From the NCBI GenBank assembly GCA_945882005.1, contig CAMCWG010000165.1:1-6714 (forward strand): a DNA stretch of 6,714 nucleotides, in the 5' to 3' direction. Both the position numbers and the translations under genes were made by a program. The notes below the pieces were generated by a model that had not been told where the DNA came from, made no database searches, and saw only the letters and a list, made by a program, of their open reading frames with translations. The stretch is from Bordetella parapertussis (lineage in GTDB: Bacteria; Pseudomonadota; Gammaproteobacteria; Burkholderiales; Burkholderiaceae_B). This document shows positions 1-6,539 of this stretch, piece by piece. Position 1 is the stretch's first letter. Each line of letters begins with the position of its first letter.

Positions 1-2083
1 CATATTGGTGTGCAGTAGCCGCTAATTGCGCAAATGAAAATACTTGCCCATTTTTATACTTGAGTCCATGGGCATCAAGTGTGTAATCTTGAGCATTTAA
101 TGGCGCCTCAGCGCCTCGTAAACCAAGTAATTGTTGGGCTGCGGGAAGCAAGCCAAAATTCCAGATCACTCTCGCCGCTTCTAAAACCGTATGTCTGAGG
201 TGATAGGCTGTGGTACTTGCGGCACTCGAAATCACCAGCGATGGTGTCCAAAAGGGATTCAGAGATAAGACGCCCTGCTCCTCTTCGCTTTTTGCTGCGG
301 TGCTGATGAGCTTCAAGGCATCAAAATAATGCGTGACCCCGATTTCAACTTCGTCGGCAGGTCGACCAAAAATCGTCGCTAATGATAAAGAGAGTGTGGT
401 TGCTGAACCATTGCCCATATCAACGCTTGGTATGTAAAGCTTGATCACTCCTTCTTGAGACAGCTCAACACCTGCAAGACACCCGTTCTCATGCTTGCCA
501 AATGTTTTAGAAGCTGCAGCAAATCCTGTTCCATAAAGAGTGTCAGGGCTCAGTCTCTCCTTTTTGATGACTGAACGATTGCGCCAGAGTGCTGATTGAC
601 TTGCCGCGGTCAGTACCTTTTGCGCATGATTGGGTATGACTAGTTGCACGCCTGTCTGTGTATAGACATTTCCTAAAGGACAGTTTTTTAGTCTGAGTGC
701 TATTGGATCCATTTGGATGGTTTGCGCAGCCTCGTCAATTAGACATTCGAGGGCAAAGCATGATTGAAAAGATCCAAAACCTCTCATCGATCCTGCAGGA
801 ATATTTTTGGTGGCATGTGCGACAGCATCGATCTGGGAGCGAGGAAAATGATATGCACCCGCCGCATTTCTTGCTCCAACACTTTGAATCGCAAAACTGT
901 AATTGTTTTGCCCTCCCCCATCCAACGTCATGACTGACTTCAAATATTGAAAATTTCCATTAGCGTCGACCGCTAACGAAATATCAGTTTGCGAAGAATG
1001 TCGTTTCAATCCGCCTTGGAACTGATCAGCGCGGGTATGAACGATTCGATGGCTGACATCGGGCTCAGCCATTGCGGCGATCGCAAGATGTAAGGGAAAA
1101 TCAGAGCTGTCCTTACCGCCAAATCCACCCCCTAAAAAACAACAGTGGATGATGATATGTTTTATGGGCGGGGTATTGGCTTTAGAAAAGAACTCATCAA
1201 TCGCGACAGCATCCTCATGGGGGGACTGTGTTCCTAAAACAAGTGAGAGTGTCTGACTCTTGCTGTCATACCAAGACAGGCCATTTTCAGGCTCCAAAAA
1301 CATTGGATCGACCGATTGCGTTTCGTATCTAGACTGGATTCGGTGCCAATCCGCTTGATCCAGATCCTGCTGAATTTGTTTAATGTAATGAGCGGATCGC
1401 GCCTGATATTTATCCTTCGCACTGCCAGCATCGAGGGTATCCAGTTCAGGAAGGTTTTTCATAAATGAAAATTCTGGTTCCTGCGTCTTTCCTTGATAGA
1501 AAACAAATTGACTTGTTCCGTAATCTTGGCGACGTACTTCCGGTACGGTGCCCTGATATTGAACATAACGTTTAAGTTCTGGAATTTTTGACTTTACGGC
1601 TAAAAAATCATCAGTGCTTTTGAAAGAGAGCAGTGCAAGGGGCTGTCCAAAATAAGCGGGGCTTGTCCCGGGCGTAACATAAAACTCTGGCATCAAAAAA
1701 GGCGCAGAGCCTCTACATCCCCACCGATTTAAGTCTTCGGCAGTGACCAGTTTGAAACCCATATATTGCTGGCGCATCTGATCAAGGTCGAGACCTTTGT
1801 AAACAAGGTCAACGCGTGAGGATCTAAGAATCACGCCTCGCCTCTCTATACTGGGCCAGCCGGGCATGTCTTTTGCACGGAAATCGATGACATAAATCTT
1901 GCCACCCGTTGCCTTGACTCTCCCCTCATACAGCTGTTTACCCGCGAGGTTTTGGCTCGTCAAAGCTGCCTGACCGGGCAACGTAGCTGAAAATACATTT
2001 TCCGGACTCAAGTATCGAATCAATATCGCAGCCATCCCGGTGCGATACGAGGTCTTGAGGAACTCTCTTCTATTTAAGATCAT
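1..2083 (-). CDS. Tat-exported xanthine dehydrogenase/aldehyde oxidase-family molybdopterin-binding subunit, partial (C-terminus off the left edge)
   Basis: An uninterrupted frame starts at the ATG at 2083-2081 and reaches base 1 without a stop, giving 694 residues. The family hydroxylates N-heterocycles or aldehydes at a Mo-molybdopterin centre and passes electrons to a 2Fe-2S partner. The N-terminus has a twin-arginine motif, RREFLK (residues 5-10), then a short, poor hydrophobic stretch (16-22) flanked by Arg14 and Arg23, so periplasmic location is likely but cleavage uncertain. A hammerhead-like region follows. Cofactor-domain signatures are QSVDPMFLEPE (256-266), GGGFGGK (318-324), RGFGSFQ (434-440) and DMGNG (555-559), where relatives usually have GQG. 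The GGGFGGK motif lies later than in compact XdhA-type subunits, so the full protein is probably around 900 residues or more. The catalytic Glu near the C-terminus is outside the window. The start overlaps the upstream gene by 14 bases. Substrate unknown; family call firm. Confidence 0.9.
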   Translation of the reverse strand, partial: MILNRREFLKTSYRTGMAAILIRYLSPENVFSATLPGQAALTSQNLAGKQLYEGRVKATGGKIYVIDFRAKDMPGWPSIERRGVILRSSRVDLVYKGLDLDQMRQQYMGFKLVTAEDLNRWGCRGSAPFLMPEFYVTPGTSPAYFGQPLALLSFKSTDDFLAVKSKIPELKRYVQYQGTVPEVRRQDYGTSQFVFYQGKTQEPEFSFMKNLPELDTLDAGSAKDKYQARSAHYIKQIQQDLDQADWHRIQSRYETQSVDPMFLEPENGLSWYDSKSQTLSLVLGTQSPHEDAVAIDEFFSKANTPPIKHIIIHCCFLGGGFGGKDSSDFPLHLAIAAMAEPDVSHRIVHTRADQFQGGLKRHSSQTDISLAVDANGNFQYLKSVMTLDGGGQNNYSFAIQSVGARNAAGAYHFPRSQIDAVAHATKNIPAGSMRGFGSFQSCFALECLIDEAAQTIQMDPIALRLKNCPLGNVYTQTGVQLVIPNHAQKVLTAASQSALWRNRSVIKKERLSPDTLYGTGFAAASKTFGKHENGCLAGVELSQEGVIKLYIPSVDMGNGSATTLSLSLATIFGRPADEVEIGVTHYFDALKLISTAAKSEEEQGVLSLNPFWTPSLVISSAASTTAYHLRHTVLEAARVIWNFGLLPAAQQLLGLRGAEAPLNAQDYTLDAHGLKYKNGQVFSFAQLAATAHQY

Positions 2084-2099
2084 CGAGGGTTTTAGCTCC
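2070..2099 (-). promoter_or_regulatory. Overlapping stop/start with a weak ribosome site, likely translational coupling
   Basis: The stop of the secreted unknown protein (TAG at 2072-2070) lies 14 bases inside the molybdopterin-subunit gene, whose ATG is at 2083-2081. The only Shine-Dalgarno-like run is GGAG at 2099-2096, 12 bases before the ATG, which is longer than the usual spacing. Terminating ribosomes from the upstream gene probably help start the downstream one. The start choice is supported by the Tat motif immediately after it. Confidence 0.55.
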
Positions 2100-3146
2100 A
2101 GGTCCAGGCGTCACTAAAGCTGGCCATTGTTTTGATCCAAACGGAACCAAGGGTGGCAAAAATGCTTCCTGCCCCCTTTTTTGCATTTCAGAAATAATTG
2201 CTTTTCTGGCATCACCGCCCATCAGTTCAAAATCCATCACCCACTTGTTACCGAAAAACGCCTCCCCTGTAATACGGTCAGAAAGGATACGGGAGATGGA
2301 AGTCAACAAGTCTGTCGGCGTGGTTGTAAAGGAAACCGTTTCTATTAGTAACAATCTTTCGTTGATTGCTTGCGGACCAAAATACTGAGCCAACACGCTG
2401 AAGAGAATATTGTTCTGTCGGGCGACATAGATGGTATTGCTGGCCGCATAGGTTTTATCCCAGTCCTCGCCTAAAGCAGCTTTCCATTTATCAAGGACCC
2501 CCATCCAGTGGTTGACTTGTGTTTGCGCAGCCCAGCCGATGATTAACTTCAAATCTGGCACTGTTTTTTTTGTAAAGGCATGCAAGTCTTCTGAGGAAAG
2601 TTGATTTTTAGACAAACTCAATGATAAGTAATCACTGTTTGCCTTCAGAATTCTCGCGACCACCTTCCTCCAGGACGCATTCATGGCGACTTCATCAAGA
2701 CCATTCAGCGCTTTATTGTTCTGTACCAGATAGTTTTCGAAGTGCTCTCTCCACCCTATCGCATTATTTTTGTTTAAATATTGCAAGGCGATCTGAGAAA
2801 TTGCCATCGTGCTGTGACCCGTGGACTTAAGTATCTGATAGATCACAGGAACAGAAGGGGCTTGCTCTGCCTCTTTTCCAGGACGATACAGAATCATCTT
2901 TCCTCCGTCTCCCGAGAAAAGTCCAAGAATGAGAGGATGATTGGAAAGAAACCCTTTCTGAAAATCTTCCAAGGCTTGGTCGTACAACTTGAACATTCCG
3001 ACATTGAGTTCAAGAACGTTTTTTAAAGCAGCTTTTTGGGTCACTTGATGATTAGATATCGCTCCAAGGTTTCCTGCGTTCGACCACGAGGAATAAAAAA
3101 TAGTAACCGTCGCAACAGACAGGAATATGGAGCGAAATCTTTTCAT
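2070..3146 (-). CDS. Sec-exported protein of unknown function, 358 aa
   Basis: I do not recognise this family. The N-terminus is a standard Sec signal peptide: basic MKRFR, a hydrophobic stretch at about 7-21, and a likely signal peptidase I site after SNA (24/25). It lacks a lipobox, and the whole protein contains no cysteine. The mature part looks mostly helical and Trp-rich, with notable segments SGDGGKMILYRPG (78-90), a WKAALGEDWD helix (221-230), RQNNILFSVLAQYFGP (243-258) and a proline-rich tail (331-350). I see no transmembrane segment beyond the signal, no metal or heme motif, and no nucleotide-binding loop. The start is backed by AGGAAAGA at 3158-3151, about 8 bases before the ATG. 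It begins 37 bases after the nucleoside hydrolase stop and overlaps the molybdoenzyme gene, so it is probably co-expressed with both and may be a partner, chaperone or substrate-binding component of the exported enzyme. That role is inference. Confidence 0.85.
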   Translation of the reverse strand: MKRFRSIFLSVATVTIFYSSWSNAGNLGAISNHQVTQKAALKNVLELNVGMFKLYDQALEDFQKGFLSNHPLILGLFSGDGGKMILYRPGKEAEQAPSVPVIYQILKSTGHSTMAISQIALQYLNKNNAIGWREHFENYLVQNNKALNGLDEVAMNASWRKVVARILKANSDYLSLSLSKNQLSSEDLHAFTKKTVPDLKLIIGWAAQTQVNHWMGVLDKWKAALGEDWDKTYAASNTIYVARQNNILFSVLAQYFGPQAINERLLLIETVSFTTTPTDLLTSISRILSDRITGEAFFGNKWVMDFELMGGDARKAIISEMQKRGQEAFLPPLVPFGSKQWPALVTPGPGAKTLDDLK

Positions 3147-3183
3147 TGAATCTTTCCTAAAGTTAAGTCATGTCGATACATAT

Positions 3184-4233
3184 TTATTTGTATGTCTTTG
3201 CTTGATTGGTCGCCTCTGTCCACTTGGCTCTAAACTCCTCAGGACTGACTGCAGACTCATAGTGTCCCTTGGGTCCCCCGAGTTTTTTAAAAATTTCTGG
3301 ATAGACCATGTAGAGCGCGGCGGACTGGTCCCAAAGCAGTGACTTTCCACCGTAAATCTTGTTGGGCCAGGTGTCTAAATTCCAGCTGTTTGTATAGCCA
3401 AGCAAGACTTGCTTGAGCGTATTCGGCAAACCCTCAGCGTCGAGTTTCTTAGCCATCTCTAACGTGGGACCATAAACTGTCCCTTTGCATTGTGGACTGT
3501 TTGGTGTCGTATCGCACTTGGAACGGGGAACGTCAACATAGACGGATTTGTATTTTGGTAGCTGTTCATAAAAGGCCTTTTTACAGGCAGTCATATCGTA
3601 TTCACAGTTAAACGAAAAGTTTCCGGGTCGTTGCGTCGTGTCGCCCTCGAGAGCCTTGCCCATAATCACCACTTGGTTGATCTTGGATTCAATGAGCGGG
3701 CTGTACTCCACAAAAGATGAATAAGTGCCGATGATCAAAATATCTACTCTTTTACAGTTCGAAACGGCTTGGGTGACTTGGGTTTTGTAATCTACCTGCT
3801 TGGCCAAAGGAGGCATGGCTGCGACAGTAAAATTATTTAAACGATTCATCAATGTCCGATATTGAAGGACAAACTCTCCCCACTCAGACACGATCTTTTT
3901 TTCATCAAGATGCGTGCTCGCTCCGATAATCACTGGAATATGTCTTTGATTTGGCTCAGCAATGAGTCTACTCAAGGCTGCAGCGCCTACAGCAGGTTTT
4001 GTATAACCTTCAGAAGTCACAATCGCCGCAACGTGCTTATGGCCGATCACGAGAGGTATTGCCATCATGTCATCGATATCAAAGTCCGTGTCAATCAATA
4101 CGCATTGATTGACTGCTGCAGTCTTTGAGGTTTGACTTTCGTTCACGCTCGCACAACCATGAATGAAAAGAGACATCAATCCGATCGTCAACCACACGAA
4201 AAATCTAAAGTTATTCTTTATCGAAGAGTTCAT
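3184..4233 (-). CDS. Lipoprotein of the inosine/uridine-preferring nucleoside hydrolase superfamily
   Basis: The family hydrolyses the N-glycosidic bond of nucleosides to free base and ribose, using a Ca2+ held by an N-terminal Asp cluster. Here that cluster is DTDFDIDD (residues 48-55), keeping the Asp pattern of the usual DTDPGIDD. Later family landmarks can be followed: IIGTYSSF (167-174, usually GPLTN), VVIMGKA (188-194), GNFSFNCEYD (204-213, usually GN...EFN) and LLWDQSAALY (299-308, usually HDP.A). The N-terminus has Lys6 and Arg10, a hydrophobic stretch at 11-25 and a lipobox ending at Cys27 (IHGC), with Ala at +2, which suggests an outer-membrane lipoprotein. Six further cysteines (44, 160, 210, 217, 240, 249) could form disulfides in the envelope. 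AAAGGGG at 4250-4244, 10 bases before the ATG, supports the start. At 349 residues with leader it fits family size. It heads the three-gene exported set. Because several active-site residues differ, the actual substrate is open. Confidence 0.88.
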   Translation of the reverse strand: MNSSIKNNFRFFVWLTIGLMSLFIHGCASVNESQTSKTAAVNQCVLIDTDFDIDDMMAIPLVIGHKHVAAIVTSEGYTKPAVGAAALSRLIAEPNQRHIPVIIGASTHLDEKKIVSEWGEFVLQYRTLMNRLNNFTVAAMPPLAKQVDYKTQVTQAVSNCKRVDILIIGTYSSFVEYSPLIESKINQVVIMGKALEGDTTQRPGNFSFNCEYDMTACKKAFYEQLPKYKSVYVDVPRSKCDTTPNSPQCKGTVYGPTLEMAKKLDAEGLPNTLKQVLLGYTNSWNLDTWPNKIYGGKSLLWDQSAALYMVYPEIFKKLGGPKGHYESAVSPEEFRAKWTEATNQAKTYK

Positions 4234-4304
4234 TATTTGAGTGCCCCTTTTGAATGCGATGTACGCAAACTGATTGGTAGCATCCTAACAAAGATTGCCC
4301 ATCG

Positions 4305-4324
4305 AAATAACGACAAATAACGAC
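4305..4324. repeat. Perfect 10-bp tandem direct repeat, possible operator
   Basis: AAATAACGAC occurs twice back to back (4305-4314 and 4315-4324); on the minus strand this reads as TGTCGTTATT-type units. It sits 72-91 bases upstream of the hydrolase ATG. One-turn spacing is typical of two same-face binding sites for a regulator, but no known consensus is recognised and a chance or slippage origin is possible. Confidence 0.5.
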
Positions 4325-4393
4325 ATGAAGCCCCAGTCTGCATGCTGTAGGTCATTTGACGGCAACTTTCTTGGTAATTTTGCAGAAGCTACG

Positions 4394-4414
4394 AAAAGTC
4401 ACGCAGTCGTGCGT
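4394..4414 (-). terminator. Weak Rho-independent terminator candidate after the acyl-CoA synthetase
   Basis: On the minus strand, 17 bases after the synthetase stop, ACGCA-CGAC-TGCGT forms a 5-bp perfect stem with a 4-base loop, followed by GAC and four T. The stem is short and the T run is both short and offset, so termination may be partial. Outer GTCAC/GTGAC pairing is an alternative fold. Confidence 0.35.
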
Positions 4415-4430
4415 CTAGTGACCAACAAGG

Positions 4431-6533
4431 CTAAGTCGAGGACGCGCTGCCAGAAAACACAGCAATCCCATCCGCCGCCTTAACGCCCTGCCCGCGCTCG
4501 AGCACAAACAGCGGATTGATCTCGGCTTCCACTAGTTTCTCACCCAGCTGGGCGACCATCTCCGAGAACGCCACAATAGCAGCGACCAGCGCATCCACAT
4601 CCGCGGGTGCGCGGCCGCGGTAGCCGTCTAGTAAGGGCCAGGTTTTGAGTTCCATCGCCATGTCGCGAGCGGTCTCGGGAGTGAGCCCACCAGTCACGGG
4701 CAGTAGGCGCATCGTCGTGTCTTTGAGCAACTCTGCGGTCACGCCACCCATGCCCAGCAAAATAGCTGTGCCGAGTGGATCGCGGTTCATTCCCAAGATG
4801 AGCTCTGTGCCACCGGACACCATCTCTTGGACGAGGAAGTTGTTGGGGGTAATGCCTGCCTTTGCTTTGACGGTGGTGCGCATCTGTTCAAGACGTGCAC
4901 CGATCTGGTCCGCATTGAGGTTGACGGCCACGCCACCCATGTCAGACTTGTGCAGAATCTCTGACGAGAGGATTTTTAAGACGACACGATGACCAAGCTT
5001 GGTCGCCGCCTGTGCAGCCTGCTCGGCATTGGTGACGACGATTTCGTTGGCACAAGAAATCCCGAACTTCGCAAACAGCTGTTTTGCTTGCGCCTCGTCG
5101 AGTGCACCCGTTGGGATCTTGTCTAGCTGCACGGTCTTCTTGGCTGTTGCAGCCTGCGGCTGGGCTTTCCACTGCGCTGCATGCAACATCGCACCTAGGG
5201 CGGCGCTACAACTCTCCGGCGCAGAAAACGCGGGGACGCCACCTTGTGTGAGCAAGGCGCCGATCTTTGGGGCATGGGGACTGATATAGGCCAGCACAGG
5301 CTTGTCGGTTGAGCCCAAGCAGCTATTGAGGGCGTTGGACATCAGCTCTGGCATCGCCAAGGCCGAGGCACCGACAATCACGACCAAGGCATCATAGGTT
5401 TCGCTACGCAAGAGCGAGCTAATCGCACCTTTCAAGAGATCGGGCTTCAACCCGGCTAAGGTCACATCGATGGGGTTGCGATCTAAAGCGGCGTGATCTC
5501 CGTCTTGCAGGGCACGCAGTTCTGCACCGGTAACGGCGTCTGGCGCTGGTGTTGCAAACCCTGAGACACCCAAGGCGTCGGAGACCAGGGTTCCGGCACC
5601 ACCGGTCGAGGTCAGAATCGCCACGCGATTACCGCGTAAGGTGCGACCGGTTGCCAATGCCGCAGGGATATCGAGTAAGGAATCAAAATCCTCAGCACGG
5701 ATGATACCGACTTGTTGGAATAGCGCGTCGTACATCTTGTCTGCACCGGCTAGGGCTCCGGTGTGCGACACGGCAGCTTTGGCGCCGGCTTCAGAGCGAC
5801 CCACTTTAAACGCAACAATGGGCTTGCCGGCCGCTGCGGCACGTAGGGCGGCCTGACGGAATTTCTCGGTGTTTCTGACGGACTCTACATACAAGGCGAT
5901 GACCTTGGTTGCCTCGTCATCAATCAACCACTCGATAAAATCTGCGAGCTCAAGATCGACTTCATTACTGGTCGAGATCAGTTTAGACAAGCCAATCCCA
6001 CGTGCTGCGGCGCGGGACAATAGCGAGCCCAGAATCCCACCGCTTTGTGAGACCACACTGACAGCACCCGACGGAAAATGATCCATCTCTAGGGCGCCCG
6101 AGGCAGACAGCACAATGCCATCGGTGATATTGACCAGACCAATCGTGTTGGGGCCGAGGATGCGCATCGTGCCGGCGGCGTCTCTAAGCTCAGCCTGGCG
6201 TCGCTTGCCCTCTTCCCCTACTTCACCATAGCCACTGGCGAGCACAATCGCGGCGGAACAACCGCGCTGGGCTAATTCGCGAACCGCATGATGCGCACGC
6301 TCGGCGCCGAGCAGCACAATACCCACATCGGGCACGGCAGGCAGCGAGGCGATATCTGGATAACAGGTCAGCCCACAGATCTCAGACGCTTTAGGGTTGA
6401 CCGGATAGATCTCCCCTTTGAAACCATGCTTGAGCAAATAAGAGACGGGTCGACCTGCAGTCTTGGCGATATCAGCCGAGGCACCGATCACAGCAACGCG
6501 CTGTGGCCGCATCAAGCGGGAAATAACATTCAT
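4431..6533 (-). CDS. NDP-forming acyl-CoA synthetase (acetate-CoA ligase, ADP-forming type), fused alpha-beta
   Basis: This cytoplasmic enzyme family interconverts acyl-CoA plus ADP and Pi with free acid, CoA and ATP through a phosphohistidine. The 700 residues carry the expected fused layout. An N-terminal CoA-binding Rossmann domain starts with VAVIGAS (13-19) and contains LGPNTIGLVN (126-135). The ligase/CoA domain has SQSGG (162-166) and the phosphohistidine loop SHTGALAG (256-263; His257). A second ligase-CoA domain has TSTGGAG (308-314). After a linker at about 455-470, the C-terminal ATP-grasp domain has ILHKSDMGGV (526-535; His528), VQEMVSGG (568-575), GMGGV (594-598), GYRGRAP (637-643) and EINPL (671-675). 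All key residues I can check are present and the length is normal. The ATG lies 6 bases after the crotonase stop, so the two are co-translated. Acyl substrate cannot be read from the sequence; the crotonase neighbour suggests an acyl-CoA degradation pathway. Base composition is richer in G+C than the genes to its left. Confidence 0.93.
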   Translation of the reverse strand: MNVISRLMRPQRVAVIGASADIAKTAGRPVSYLLKHGFKGEIYPVNPKASEICGLTCYPDIASLPAVPDVGIVLLGAERAHHAVRELAQRGCSAAIVLASGYGEVGEEGKRRQAELRDAAGTMRILGPNTIGLVNITDGIVLSASGALEMDHFPSGAVSVVSQSGGILGSLLSRAAARGIGLSKLISTSNEVDLELADFIEWLIDDEATKVIALYVESVRNTEKFRQAALRAAAAGKPIVAFKVGRSEAGAKAAVSHTGALAGADKMYDALFQQVGIIRAEDFDSLLDIPAALATGRTLRGNRVAILTSTGGAGTLVSDALGVSGFATPAPDAVTGAELRALQDGDHAALDRNPIDVTLAGLKPDLLKGAISSLLRSETYDALVVIVGASALAMPELMSNALNSCLGSTDKPVLAYISPHAPKIGALLTQGGVPAFSAPESCSAALGAMLHAAQWKAQPQAATAKKTVQLDKIPTGALDEAQAKQLFAKFGISCANEIVVTNAEQAAQAATKLGHRVVLKILSSEILHKSDMGGVAVNLNADQIGARLEQMRTTVKAKAGITPNNFLVQEMVSGGTELILGMNRDPLGTAILLGMGGVTAELLKDTTMRLLPVTGGLTPETARDMAMELKTWPLLDGYRGRAPADVDALVAAIVAFSEMVAQLGEKLVEAEINPLFVLERGQGVKAADGIAVFSGSASST

Positions 6534-6539
6534 GTTGCA

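Larger units (their letters stand above)
4234..4430. other. Intergenic region at the composition boundary
   Basis: These 197 bases separate the acyl-CoA operon from the exported-enzyme operon. They contain a weak terminator-like hairpin near the synthetase stop and a 10-bp tandem repeat closer to the hydrolase start. A promoter for the hydrolase operon should be here, but I found no pair of -35 and -10 hexamers at good spacing. The best fragments are TTGTCG with TAGGAT 23 bases downstream on the minus strand, which is too far apart. I see no real gene in it on either strand. Confidence 0.6.

Noticed and set aside
697..933. Plus-strand open frame of 78 codons
   Set aside because: Lies wholly opposite the molybdopterin-subunit gene across the conserved RGFG region; composition is that of an antisense shadow with no domain or ribosome site.
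4255..4267. Inverted repeat TGCG-ATGTA-CGCA as an operator
   Set aside because: Arms are only 4 bp and flanks do not extend the symmetry; expected by chance.
4234..4340. Sigma-70 promoter for the hydrolase operon using TTGTCG and TAGGAT
   Set aside because: Spacing of 23 bases is too long, and alternative pairings give poor hexamers.
4356..4384. TTGACG on the plus strand as a -35 box
   Set aside because: No acceptable -10 hexamer at 16-18 bases, and no plus-strand gene follows.
4132..4483. Two short plus-strand open frames (62 codons each) crossing the intergenic gap
   Set aside because: Both overlap the ends of real minus-strand genes, lack clear ribosome sites and resemble no protein.
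4645..4992. Plus-strand open frame of 115 codons, the longest on that strand
   Set aside because: Opposite the ATP-grasp domain of the synthetase; Ser/Arg/Pro-rich antisense translation typical of a G+C-rich gene, no recognisable motif.
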